Shown here: positions 1 to 8,126 of the stretch, one piece after another
Numbering within the stretch: position 1 is the first letter of the stretch
Layout: each line of letters begins with the position of its first letter
NCBI GenBank assembly: GCA_016929205.1
Contig: JAFGJF010000240.1
Span: 1-20,249, forward strand
Direction of reading: 5' to 3'
DNA: 20,249 nucleotides
Source: Anaerolineae bacterium
GTDB lineage: Bacteria > Chloroflexota > Anaerolineae > JAFGEY01
The notes under the pieces: generated by a model
Told to the model about the DNA's origin: nothing
What the model saw: the letters and a program-made list of their open reading frames with translations, nothing else
Database searches by the model: none
Program-made: the position numbers and the translations under genes

Positions 1-290
1 ATGTGCGCCGGCGTATCCAGCACTTTTTCCAGACGCCGGGCACGAAGCAACGGCGTCGGGCGCCAAAGTTTGTACACATCTAGCACGGGCTGCGGAATGT
101 CGATGTACCGTTCTTTTGAATTCTCCTGCTCGATCAATGCCATTGGAAAGAGCGGTGGCGGCAGAATCGTGGGCTCTTTTGTGCCGGGGTGAAGGATCGG
201 ATCGATCTCAAAGGGTAGATCCGCGGCAATGTTGTACCATTGTGTTGGCAATTGAGATTCCTGAAGCAAGAATTTGGTTTCGTCTGACAT
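1..290 (-). CDS. trpB2: Tryptophan synthase beta chain, TrpB2 type (5' part, runs off the left edge)
   Basis: TrpB makes L-tryptophan from indole and serine with PLP. The TrpB2 branch is a diverged form found in archaea and many bacteria, often without an adjacent TrpA. The frame is open from ATG at 290 to base 1 (96 codons), with AGGAGG 4-5 bases upstream of the ATG. The visible N-terminus reads MSDETKFLLQESQLPTQWYN, then an LHPGT segment, a PPLFPMALI segment, ERYIDIP, and LWRPTPLLRARRLEK near residues 75-90. This order is the hallmark N-terminus of TrpB2, not of classical TrpB. The PLP lysine and the rest lie outside the window. The gene sits directly behind a T-box leader with a Trp (UGG) specifier, which independently supports a tryptophan role. 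An indole-salvage role is possible for TrpB2 and cannot be separated from biosynthesis here. Confidence 0.9.
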   Translation of the reverse strand, partial: MSDETKFLLQESQLPTQWYNIAADLPFEIDPILHPGTKEPTILPPPLFPMALIEQENSKERYIDIPQPVLDVYKLWRPTPLLRARRLEKVLDTPAH

Positions 291-323
291 TTTTCCTCCT
301 CTGATTATGCTTTTTTGGCAAAT

Positions 324-356
324 AAAAAACGCGCGTCCTGGATAAAAGGACGCGCG
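324..356 (-). terminator. Intrinsic terminator of the T-box leader
   Basis: A 10-bp G+C-rich stem (347-356 with 330-339) and a 7-nt loop are followed on the minus strand by six U (329-324). The 5' arm of this hairpin is also needed for the T-box antiterminator helix, so the two structures exclude each other. It ends about 34 nt before the trpB2 ATG. Confidence 0.93.
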
Positions 357-619
357 CTCATCGACGCTCGTGGTGCCACCTTTTTTAGCATGGACCGTAT
401 CGTAACAACGATCCATACTCTCTTGCAGGTACGGCCCTGGTGTATCCGGCGATACCTTCCGCCTTTTAACGGTGGCGACTCCGGCTTGAACTACCAGCCA
501 CGCTGCGTTCGCTCAAGCGACTCCCAGACCCATTCAGCCTCCACGTCAGTACCGGATTTTCACCGTCGCCGGCTCTCTGTCACCTCGTTTGGGGGCTTAC
601 TCTCTCTGTTCAACGTCTT
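324..619 (-). promoter_or_regulatory. Tryptophan-specific T-box leader
   Basis: This tRNA-sensing leader should terminate transcription unless uncharged tRNA-Trp binds. Reading the minus strand: lower stem I pairs CAGA (608-605) with UCUG (528-525), an AGUA loop-E motif lies at 601-598, and AGCC (597-594) pairs with GGCU (539-536). Between these on the 3' side is GAA followed by UGG at 532-530, the expected specifier position, a Trp codon. A stem III-like hairpin lies near 388-415. The T-box core is AAAAGG, the 7-nt bulge UGGCACC (378-372), then ACGAGCG. AAAAGG can pair with CCUUUU, and ACGAGCG with CGCGCGU in the terminator 5' arm (one mismatch), giving the antiterminator. The C of UGGC should pair with a G discriminator base, as in bacterial tRNA-Trp. 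No other gene explains this region. Confidence 0.93.
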
Positions 620-625
620 GCCAAA

Positions 626-654
626 ATTCTAACACAAAAACGACATAGTGTCAA
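626..654 (-). promoter_or_regulatory. Sigma70-type promoter of the T-box/trpB2 unit
   Basis: TTGACA (654-649), 17-nt spacer, TAGAAT (631-626). Transcription should start near 619, just upstream of the stem I base, giving a leader of about 330 nt. Confidence 0.88.
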
Positions 655-702
655 GTATGAATTGGTTCAGCTTGTGCTATGCCAGACAAACCAAACAACA
701 AC

Positions 703-731
703 TTGCGCTCTTGAAGGCAATCGCGTACAAT
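703..731 (+). promoter_or_regulatory. Probable promoter of the enolase-superfamily gene
   Basis: TTGCGC (703-708), 17-nt spacer, TACAAT (726-731), about 50 bases before the ATG at 783. The -35 element is weak. It faces away from the T-box promoter at 626-654. Confidence 0.5.
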
Positions 732-782
732 GCCGGTACGGTCAGTAAACCCGGTCACAAACCTAACCTATAGGAGGTCAGC

Positions 783-1829
783 ATGCAAATCGCCAAACTC
801 GATGTCACCGTTCACCGCCGTGAACCAAACCCCGATCCCATCTGCGATGCTCTGCAGAGCCTGCCCGGCGCAGGGAGTGTGCAGGTCGTTGTGCACACCG
901 ACGAGGGCATGTCTGGCAGGGGAACGGTCGGCTTTGGGCGCATCGCCGGCGCGCCTGACACGCTGGCTGTGCTGATCGAGCACGAACTCAAGCCGGTCGT
1001 GCTGGGTACCGACCCGGCGTTCGTGCGCCGCACGCACCAGGAGATGCTGCGCGAGACCGAATACCACAGCTCGTCCGGACTGGCGACATTTGGCATTGCC
1101 GCCATCGATACCGCGTTGTGGGACTGTTTGGGCAAAGCATTGGGCGTGCCCTGCTGGCAGTTGTGGGGCGCGGTACACGAGCGGATCCCGGCCTATGCTA
1201 TGGTCGGCTGGCTGAATTACGACGATGCCCAGGTGCAGCGCATCTGCGCTCAGGCTGTAGAGCAGGGCTTCCGGGCGGTCAAGATCAAAGTTGGTTATCC
1301 TACACTGGAAGAAGACATCCGGCGCATCCAGGTCGTTCGCCAGGCCATTGGCAACGATATCCCGTTGATGGTCGACGCCAACCAGTCGCTGACGACCAAG
1401 GAGGCGATCCAGCGAGGGCGCGCTTTCCAGGATCTGGGCTGCTATTGGTGGGAGGAGCCGATCCCGGCCAGCGACGTCGAAGGGTATGCCGCGTTGGCGC
1501 GCGCGCTGGACATCCCGATCGGCACGGGCGAAAACCTGTACAGCGCGGCCGAGTTTGCCCGCTTTTTGCGCTGTGACGCGGTCGACATCGTCCAGCCCGA
1601 CATGCGCCGCGCCGGCGGCCCGACCGCGCTGCTGCAGATCGGCACCATGGCCGACGCGTTTCGCCGTCCGTACGCTTCCCACGGCGGCGATCCCGTGCAG
1701 TTGAACGTCATGGCCTGCCTGCCCAATGCGATTTATTTGGAGACGGGATTGATCGGGCCTGGTTCGCCGTTGAAACTGGTCGATGGTTGTGTCGAGATCC
1801 CCCGAGGAGCCGGGTTTGGATGGGCGTGA
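783..1829 (+). CDS. Enolase-superfamily enzyme, mandelate racemase type
   Basis: Enolase-superfamily enzymes take a proton alpha to a carboxylate, usually as sugar-acid dehydratases, racemases or cycloisomerases. The 348-residue length is normal for the family. An N-terminal capping domain (about 1-125) is followed by a barrel with K167-x-K169 (KIKVG), Mg2+ ligands D198 (VDAN), E224 (WWEEP) and E250 (GTGEN), D268/D273 (DIVQPDM) and H300 (ASHGGD), the last serving as the His base of the Asp-His dyad. The KxK plus His pattern is that of the mandelate racemase subgroup. Which substrate is used (sugar acid dehydration, dipeptide or amino-acid epimerisation) cannot be read. AGGAGG lies 6 bases before the ATG, fixing the start. 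The stop overlaps by 10 bases the start of a GNAT remnant. The gene is likely monocistronic. Confidence 0.9.
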   Translation: MQIAKLDVTVHRREPNPDPICDALQSLPGAGSVQVVVHTDEGMSGRGTVGFGRIAGAPDTLAVLIEHELKPVVLGTDPAFVRRTHQEMLRETEYHSSSGLATFGIAAIDTALWDCLGKALGVPCWQLWGAVHERIPAYAMVGWLNYDDAQVQRICAQAVEQGFRAVKIKVGYPTLEEDIRRIQVVRQAIGNDIPLMVDANQSLTTKEAIQRGRAFQDLGCYWWEEPIPASDVEGYAALARALDIPIGTGENLYSAAEFARFLRCDAVDIVQPDMRRAGGPTALLQIGTMADAFRRPYASHGGDPVQLNVMACLPNAIYLETGLIGPGSPLKLVDGCVEIPRGAGFGWA

Positions 1830-1912
1830 TCGATACTGTCCAACTATACGCCAATCTCCCAAGACTGGAAACGCAGCGTCTCATCTTGCGAAAGCTGAGT
1901 TTGGCCGAATAG
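1820..1912 (+). pseudogene. Truncated GNAT acetyltransferase (N-terminal remnant)
   Basis: An ATG inside the last codons of the preceding gene opens 30 codons that end with LPRLETQRLILRKLSLAE and then TAG. The LETxRLILRxL pattern is the usual first strand of RimI/RimJ-type N-acetyltransferases, where normally about 140 more residues follow. None follow here: the next sequence is the 3' flank of a tRNA gene on the other strand. The overlapping start suggests it was once translationally coupled to the gene before it. It cannot encode a working enzyme. The call rests on one short motif. Confidence 0.5.
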
Positions 1913-1927
1913 GATAACAACAAAAAA

Positions 1928-2000
1928 TACCCCTGGCGCGAGTCGAACGCGCGACACATGGTTTAGGAAACCACTGCTCTATCCTCTGAGCTACAGGGGC
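1928..2000 (-). tRNA. tRNA-Arg (anticodon CCU)
   Basis: The 73 bases fold as a full cloverleaf: acceptor GCCCCTG/CAGGGGT with a G1-U72 pair, D arm GCTC/GAGC, anticodon arm GTGGT/ACCAT with loop TTCCTAA (anticodon CCU at 1967-1965, reading AGG), a 5-nt variable loop, and T arm GCGCG/CGCGC with loop TTCGACT. The discriminator is A. CCA is not encoded. A run of six T follows on the minus strand (1927-1922) and may help end transcription. Confidence 0.96.
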
Positions 2001-2002
2001 AT

Positions 2003-2062
2003 GGCTCAAGAAAAGCACTTGAGGCTCAAGAAAAGCACTTGAGGCTCAAAAAAAGCACTTGA
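2003..2062. repeat. Three tandem 20-bp repeats, each an inverted repeat
   Basis: The unit ggctcaagaaaagcacttga occurs at 2003-2022, 2023-2042 and 2043-2062. The third copy differs by one base (g to a). Each unit holds ctcaag and cttgag around a 7-nt loop, so each can form a small hairpin on either strand (imperfect in the third copy). The array lies between the tRNA-Arg 5' end and its predicted promoter, so it would be part of the tRNA precursor leader. Confidence 0.9.
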
Positions 2063-2089
2063 GATCAAGGAAACCCTCGAGCGAACGAA

Positions 2090-2118
2090 ATTATAACACA
2101 ATCCGGGCTTGCTGGCAA
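2090..2118 (-). promoter_or_regulatory. Probable tRNA-Arg promoter
   Basis: TTGCCA (2118-2113), 17-nt spacer, TATAAT (2095-2090) on the minus strand. The start would be near 2083, giving a leader of about 80 nt that contains the tandem repeats. It overlaps the mutS promoter on the other strand. Confidence 0.65.
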
Positions 2119-2136
2119 AACGAAAAGTGATATAAT
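2109..2136 (+). promoter_or_regulatory. Probable mutS promoter
   Basis: TTGCTG (2109-2114), 16-nt spacer, perfect TATAAT (2131-2136), with transcription starting near 2143, about 77 bases before the mutS ATG. Confidence 0.65.
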
Positions 2137-2219
2137 AGCCACGCATCGGCCAGCTCGTTGCCTCCACCCATCCAATGCCGATCGGATTGTCCATCCGAGC
2201 GACGTATGAAAGGAACTCT

Positions 2220-4844
2220 ATGGCTAAACCCAGCCAGGCGACCCCCGCACGCCGGCAGTATTTGCAGATCAAGGCCCAATATCCCGATACAATCGTCTTT
2301 TTTCGCTTAGGCGATTTTTACGAGACCTTTGACGACGACGCCAGGATCGTGGCCCAGGTATGTGACATTGTCCTTACTTCGCGCCCGGTCGGCAGCGGTC
2401 AACGTGTGCCGTTGGCCGGTGTGCCCTACCATTCCGTCGAGGGCTATATCGCCAAGTTGATCAGCGCCGGATACAAGGTTGCCGTGGTCGACCAATTGGG
2501 CAGCACACCGGTCAAGGGGTTGGTGCCGCGCGAGGTAAGCAGGGTCGTCACGCCCGGCACCGTGGTCGAACCGACACTGCTCGATGAAAAACGAAACAAC
2601 TATTTGGGCGCATTGATTGTCGATGGGCAGCGCGCCGGCATCGCCTATGTCGACATTACGACCGGCGAGTTCGCGACGACCGAGCTGGACGGCGGCAAAA
2701 CAGAGGGGGCGGAAGCGATCCGGCGGCTGGTGCGCGAGGAACTGGCCCGTTTGCTGCCTGCCGAATTGTTGATTCCAGAATCCCAACAAGAGCGTTTTGC
2801 CGAGCAAGGCAATCAGGACAGCCTGCACGTCACTGCATACCCGGAATGGCATTTCGAACTGGAGAATGCTCGCCAGGCACTGCACCAGCAGTTTGAGGTC
2901 GCGTCTTTGGCCGGTTTTGGTTGTGAGGGCAAATCCCTTGCCATCTGCGCGGCCGGGGCAATCATTGACTACCTACAGGATACGCAAAAAGCCGCGCTCG
3001 ATCAACTATCGTCGCTGACCACCTATTCTTCACTCGAATTTATGACCCTCGATCCGGCGACGCGGCGCAACCTGGAACTGGTACAGACCATCCGCGAGGG
3101 CAAGACACGTGGTTCGCTGCTCGGTGTGCTCGACGTGACCTGCACAGCGATGGGAGGGCGTTTGCTGCGGCAGTGGATCAACCAGCCTTTGTTGGACCTG
3201 GCACGGCTGAATGTGCGGCTCGATGCGGTCGCGTGTTTTACCAGCCACACGTCGCTTCGTGCTGAGGTCCGCGAGCGGCTCAAAGCACTGCCCGACCTGG
3301 AACGGCTTACCGGGCGCGTTATCCAACGGATTGCCGGACCGCGTGACTTGATCGGGATCCGGCAAGCGCTGGAAGCGGCGCCAATCCTGCGTGCCGCGCT
3401 CGAATCGATCGAGGAAACGGCGCGCGCAGTGGTCGATTTAGCTGCCGGCCTCAATCCCTGCACCGAGGTCGCCTCGCTCGTCGCCGAAGCGCTCGTCGAT
3501 GACGCGCCAGCGACCATCGCCAGCGGCGACGCCATTCGACCCGGCTTTTCGGCCGAGCTGGACAACCTGCTTGTTGCCGTCCAGGATGCAAAAGCGTGGA
3601 TCGCCAACCTGGAAAAGCAAGAGCGGAAACGCACCGGGATCAAGACGCTCAAAGTCGGGTTCAACAAAGTTTTTGGCTACTATATTGAGGTCACCAAGTC
3701 AAACCTGGATGCAGTGCCCGAGACATACATTCGCAAGCAGACGCTGGTCAATGCCGAGCGATACATTATCCCCGAACTCAAAGAGTACGAAGCGCTGGTG
3801 CTCAACGCCGAGGAGCGCAAACAAGAGATCGAGACAAGGCTGTTTCGCGAGCTGTGCGACCGCGTTGCCGCTCGTGCCGAACAGGTGCTGGGTACAGCGC
3901 GGGCATTGGCCCGGCTCGATGTCTTTGCTGCATTGGCCCAAGTGGCGGTGAACCATCGTTACGTCCGCCCGGCACTGGTCGATAACGGCGACCTGTACAT
4001 CACCGCCGGACGCCATCCCGTGGTCGAGCTGACCATGCGGCAGGAGCCGTTCATTCCCAACGATACGTACATGTCCGAGGACGAAGCGATCCACATCATC
4101 ACCGGGCCCAATATGAGTGGCAAATCGACCTTTATCCGCCAGGTGGCGCTGATCGTGTTGCTGGCCCAGATCGGCTCCTTTGTCCCTGCCGACGAGGCGA
4201 CGATTGGCCTGGTGGACCGTATCTTTACCCGGATCGGCGCCCAGGACGAGATCAGTGCCGGTCAAAGCACATTTATGGTCGAGATGGTCGAGGCGGCCTA
4301 TATTCTCAATCACGCCACCCACAAAAGTCTGTTGATCCTGGATGAGATTGGCCGCGGTACCAGCACCTATGACGGCATCTCGATTGCCTGGTCGATTGTC
4401 GAATATGTGCACAATCATCCCAGGCTGGGAGCCAAGACGCTGTTTGCTACCCACTATCACGAACTGACCGACCTGGAGCGCATCCTGCCCAAGGTAAAAA
4501 ACTATAACGTCGGCGTGACCGAGCAAGGCGACAAGGTCATTTTCCTGCACCACATTGTGCCCGGCGGCGCCGACAAAAGCTATGGCATTCACGTCGCCCA
4601 GTTGGCCGGCATGCCACGGCCTGTCGTTCATCGCGCAGAAGAGATCCTGGAACAGTTGGAAAAAGAAGCGTCGCGTTCGCCGAGCACGCGACCTCAGCGC
4701 AAACTCGAGGTGTTACAACTGCCGCTCTTTGGTGGCACCAACCCGGTTGTAGAGGAACTCGCTTCGCTCGACGTCAACGCCATGTCACCGATCGAAGCCT
4801 TGACCAAGTTGTTTGAACTGCACAAAATGGCAAGCGATAATTAG
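2220..4844 (+). CDS. mutS: DNA mismatch repair protein MutS
   Basis: MutS binds base mismatches and small loops in DNA and starts mismatch repair as an ATP-driven clamp. The protein has 874 residues from the ATG at 2220, close to the usual 850-870. The mismatch-binding Phe-x-Glu is F33-Y34-E35 in GDFYETF. Connector, lever and clamp regions fill the middle. The ATPase has Walker A GPNMSGKST (G629 to about 637, Lys635), Walker B LLILDE (D708, E709) with the following GRGTSTYDG segment, and FATHYHEL. A C-terminal tail near 835-874 is present. An in-frame ATG at 2175 exists, but the ATG at 2220 has AAAGGAA a few bases upstream and matches the family N-terminus. No mutL lies nearby. The gene converges on sppA with 16 bases between the stops and no visible terminator. 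Confidence 0.97.
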   Translation: MAKPSQATPARRQYLQIKAQYPDTIVFFRLGDFYETFDDDARIVAQVCDIVLTSRPVGSGQRVPLAGVPYHSVEGYIAKLISAGYKVAVVDQLGSTPVKGLVPREVSRVVTPGTVVEPTLLDEKRNNYLGALIVDGQRAGIAYVDITTGEFATTELDGGKTEGAEAIRRLVREELARLLPAELLIPESQQERFAEQGNQDSLHVTAYPEWHFELENARQALHQQFEVASLAGFGCEGKSLAICAAGAIIDYLQDTQKAALDQLSSLTTYSSLEFMTLDPATRRNLELVQTIREGKTRGSLLGVLDVTCTAMGGRLLRQWINQPLLDLARLNVRLDAVACFTSHTSLRAEVRERLKALPDLERLTGRVIQRIAGPRDLIGIRQALEAAPILRAALESIEETARAVVDLAAGLNPCTEVASLVAEALVDDAPATIASGDAIRPGFSAELDNLLVAVQDAKAWIANLEKQERKRTGIKTLKVGFNKVFGYYIEVTKSNLDAVPETYIRKQTLVNAERYIIPELKEYEALVLNAEERKQEIETRLFRELCDRVAARAEQVLGTARALARLDVFAALAQVAVNHRYVRPALVDNGDLYITAGRHPVVELTMRQEPFIPNDTYMSEDEAIHIITGPNMSGKSTFIRQVALIVLLAQIGSFVPADEATIGLVDRIFTRIGAQDEISAGQSTFMVEMVEAAYILNHATHKSLLILDEIGRGTSTYDGISIAWSIVEYVHNHPRLGAKTLFATHYHELTDLERILPKVKNYNVGVTEQGDKVIFLHHIVPGGADKSYGIHVAQLAGMPRPVVHRAEEILEQLEKEASRSPSTRPQRKLEVLQLPLFGGTNPVVEELASLDVNAMSPIEALTKLFELHKMASDN

Positions 4845-4860
4845 TCTTCAAGATCGGGCT

Positions 4861-5832
4861 CTACTGTCCCAGGTAAAGCATTTGCGGCAAGGCATAGAGC
4901 TGGAGGTCGAACCACTGCTGGAGCAATGGATCCTGCTGCTTGGCCTGCTGCGATGTGAGCAGCATCTCGGTAAAAGACGGCTCGTGACGGTATTCGATAA
5001 TTTCCGGCTCCCCATCGATATTCCCCAACCTGGCAGCTTGATCGATCGCGTCTCCCAGGCTGCCCAACATATCGATCAAGCCCAACTCCAAAGCCTGCTT
5101 GCCGGTATAAGGCCGCCCATCGGCCAGAGCACGTACCTCATTTTCTGCCATATCGCGTCCCTCGGTCACATCCAACACAAACATATCGTGCAGTTCGTCC
5201 ACAATCGCCTGCTCGATGGCGATCTGTTCCTCGGTCGGGCGCTCGTACCAATTGCCAACCGCTTTCGAGTCGCCGCTGCGGATGATAATGCCTTCCACAC
5301 CCAATTTTTCAAGCAGTTCGGCGGCATTGACCAGCTGCCCATAAACACCGATCGAACCAGTGATTGTTGCCGGGTGGGCCAGGATTTTGTCCGCACCTGC
5401 GGCGATATAGTACCCGCCCGATGCAGCCACGTCTCCCATCACTGCCACCACCGGCTTTTTCGCCTGTTTGACCGCGTGGTACATCTCGGCAGAAGGCACG
5501 ACTGCGCCACCCGGGCTGTTGATATACAGCACGATCGCTTTGACACTTGAATTCGCCTCGGCCTGTTCGATAAAGTGAATGACGGTTGAACTGTTGACAC
5601 TGGCCACAGAAGATACGCTGCTCACCCCAATGGGCCCTTCGACATAGATAATGCCCACAGCGTCGCCAAAATGCCATGTCGCCTGCTCGCCGCTTACCGC
5701 AAGGCTGAGCATCATGCCGAACAACGCGCACATTCCTGCACTGCCCAGAACAACGACCGCTGTCCCGATGCCAAGCACCCACGGCCAGGTGCGACGCTTA
5801 CGCGATTTGTCAGTCTTGTTTTGTTGATCCAT
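4861..5832 (-). CDS. sppA: Signal peptide peptidase, SppA 36K type
   Basis: SppA is a membrane-bound serine protease with a Ser-Lys dyad that degrades signal peptides left in the membrane. The 323-residue length fits the short, single-domain bacterial/archaeal form. A basic N-terminus is followed by one membrane segment (about 17-46). The protease domain starts near residue 55 (GIIYVEGPI), with INSPGG at 105-109 and the nucleophile Ser138 in DVAASGGYY. The general base is Lys190 in SGDSKAVGN. The 52-residue Ser-Lys spacing equals that known for the Bacillus enzyme. The start ATG has AGGAG 8-9 bases upstream. It follows the ABC operon on the same strand after about 107 bases containing a hairpin, and I see no clear promoter of its own. 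Confidence 0.93.
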   Translation of the reverse strand: MDQQNKTDKSRKRRTWPWVLGIGTAVVVLGSAGMCALFGMMLSLAVSGEQATWHFGDAVGIIYVEGPIGVSSVSSVASVNSSTVIHFIEQAEANSSVKAIVLYINSPGGAVVPSAEMYHAVKQAKKPVVAVMGDVAASGGYYIAAGADKILAHPATITGSIGVYGQLVNAAELLEKLGVEGIIIRSGDSKAVGNWYERPTEEQIAIEQAIVDELHDMFVLDVTEGRDMAENEVRALADGRPYTGKQALELGLIDMLGSLGDAIDQAARLGNIDGEPEIIEYRHEPSFTEMLLTSQQAKQQDPLLQQWFDLQLYALPQMLYLGQ

Positions 5833-5852
5833 TTTGTCATACTCCTATGCTT

Positions 5853-5917
5853 GAAACAAAACCACGGGAGCCGGAGCGCCGGGACGTCAAGGTCCTCGAT
5901 GCGATCTGCCCCCGTGG
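5853..5917 (-). terminator. Candidate terminator after the ABC operon
   Basis: On the minus strand CCACGGG (5917-5911) can pair with CCCGTGG (5868-5862) around a structured 42-nt loop that holds GGAC/GTCC and CCGG/CCGG pairs. TTTTGTTTC follows. The long loop and broken T run make it a weak or partial terminator. It is the only structure in the 107-base gap. Confidence 0.4.
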
Positions 5918-5939
5918 ATACTATCGATACGATAGAGGA

Positions 5940-6686
<747 letters not shown>

Positions 6687-6712
6687 GCTTTCCTCCTGTG
6701 GTGACTATGCGC

Positions 6713-8074
6713 TCATTCTTCCGCACGCCCGGGCAGCCGGGTTTTGTTTTCGATAAACCGGACCAGCAGTGACAGAATCAGCGTCATCACCAGATAAAAC
6801 AAAGCGACGGTGTTATAGCCCTCAAACGCTCGAAACGTGCGTGACACCCACAACCGTCCTTGTTGTAAAATCTCGGGCAGGGCAACGACTGAGATCAATG
6901 AAGAGTCTTTGAGCATGGCGATGAAATCATTGCCCAGCGGCGGCAAGACGACCCGGATGGCCTGGGGCAGGATAATATGACGCATTGACTGGAAATAGCT
7001 CATTCCCAGCGACCGGGCCGCCTCCATCTGCCCGTGATGGATCGACTGGATACCGGCCCGAAAGACCTCGGCCAGATAAGCGCCGTAACCAAACCCCAGC
7101 CCGATTACAGCGCCGGGAAAGCCACCCAGATCAATCTTGCCGTCGGTCGAATCGCGCAGCCAGGGAGCGATCACGAATCCGGCATAGAGAATGATCACCA
7201 ACAGCGGAATACCACGAATGACTTCCACGTAGAGCTTGGAAATCGCGAGCAAGATGGCATTGTTTGAGACCAGCATCAATCCCGCGATCAGTCCCAGGAT
7301 CAATGCCAGGCCAAAGCCCGACAAAGTTGCTCTCAAGGTAAGAACCACGCCGCTGGAATACCAGATCCGCGAGAGCGTTTCGCCGAAATCATACTTGTCG
7401 TAAACAAGCACAAAAGCGCCTTCCGGCACCGGGCCTTGTAGGGAAGGTGTGCTGGTCTTTACTGTCAAGGGTCGATCTGGCGGTGCCTCAATAAATTCGG
7501 ACTCGATTGGTTCGGCATTTTCCGGTACGTGAATCAAATAACGTTCGCTTGTGCTCAAAGCCGCATACTCGGGACGTGTGAAATTCTTGTCCAATGCCCA
7601 GCCCAGTTTTCCACCCCCACCGTCAGCATAAACCCAGTTCTGCTGCATCGTCAACCCTTGCTTGGGGATGATGTGCCATTTGACCAAGGTTACCGTCTGG
7701 TCTTTTGGAACCGTTCCAGTTTGTGCCGAGTCCACGTTTGGCTCGGTGTATAGAACAGTATCTTCCCTTGTCTTCGCGCTTGCTGTGTTAAATTCGGCAT
7801 AAAATGCATAGTTACCAGGCTGGAGCGGCAATTTGGCATCAGGCGTAAAGCGCCAGATGTCTCCCTCAACTGGGATCTCGGCCACAAGCTCTTTATTCCA
7901 TGGTAAATCGAACAAAAAGCGGATCGCGTCCATATACTTGACGTTTGAGAACACGGAAAAACCGACGACAAGGCCGACGATGGCGATGATCACAACCCAC
8001 CACGGCACGTCGGCAAGAAAATCGAATATGACCTGAGTTGCAGCACGTTTTGGTCGAACAGTTTGATCTGACAT
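6713..8074 (-). CDS. Amino acid ABC permease (HisM/GlnP type) with a large extracytoplasmic insert
   Basis: This is the membrane subunit for polar amino acid import. The protein has 453 residues, about twice the usual 220-250. Residues about 25-43 form a first membrane helix. Residues about 60-230 form an exported domain in which about 105-165 (LYTEPNVDSAQTGTV through WVYAD and GWALDK) look like a bacterial SH3-type fold. The standard permease core starts near 240 with about five helices and has the EAA loop (EAARSLGMSYFQSMRHIILP) at about 351-371. The insert is seen directly; its SH3 assignment is by pattern only. A GTG at 8089 would add five residues, but the ATG at 8074 gives the family-like MSDQT start; neither has a strong ribosome site. 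Next gene glnQ starts 26 bases after the stop. Confidence 0.9.
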   Translation of the reverse strand: MSDQTVRPKRAATQVIFDFLADVPWWVVIIAIVGLVVGFSVFSNVKYMDAIRFLFDLPWNKELVAEIPVEGDIWRFTPDAKLPLQPGNYAFYAEFNTASAKTREDTVLYTEPNVDSAQTGTVPKDQTVTLVKWHIIPKQGLTMQQNWVYADGGGGKLGWALDKNFTRPEYAALSTSERYLIHVPENAEPIESEFIEAPPDRPLTVKTSTPSLQGPVPEGAFVLVYDKYDFGETLSRIWYSSGVVLTLRATLSGFGLALILGLIAGLMLVSNNAILLAISKLYVEVIRGIPLLVIILYAGFVIAPWLRDSTDGKIDLGGFPGAVIGLGFGYGAYLAEVFRAGIQSIHHGQMEAARSLGMSYFQSMRHIILPQAIRVVLPPLGNDFIAMLKDSSLISVVALPEILQQGRLWVSRTFRAFEGYNTVALFYLVMTLILSLLVRFIENKTRLPGRAEE

Positions 8075-8126
8075 AAGCAGCGTCCCCACAAGTTAAGGAA
8101 AATTCAAAGATCCAGTTTTCATCATT

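Noticed and set aside
315..632. 105-codon plus-strand frame upstream of the enolase-superfamily gene
   Set aside because: The region is fully explained as a T-box leader on the minus strand.
768..1862. Long minus-strand open frame opposite the enolase-superfamily gene
   Set aside because: Its translation has no recognisable motif, while the plus strand shows a full set of enolase-superfamily catalytic residues. It is an antisense shadow of G+C-rich codons.
2003..2062. Tandem repeats as a CRISPR array
   Set aside because: The 20-bp units are directly adjacent without spacers, and no cas genes are seen.
3699..4631. 310-codon minus-strand frame opposite mutS
   Set aside because: It is an antisense shadow of the MutS ATPase region and has no family pattern or ribosome site.
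4845..4860. Shared terminator between convergent mutS and sppA
   Set aside because: The 16-base gap has no hairpin or T run.
4813..5550. 245-codon plus-strand frame opposite sppA
   Set aside because: It overlaps the end of mutS and mirrors the conserved SppA coding frame; its own translation looks random.
5921..5937. Small inverted repeat ctatcg/gatag after glnQ as a terminator
   Set aside because: The stem is short and A+T-rich with no T run in either direction.
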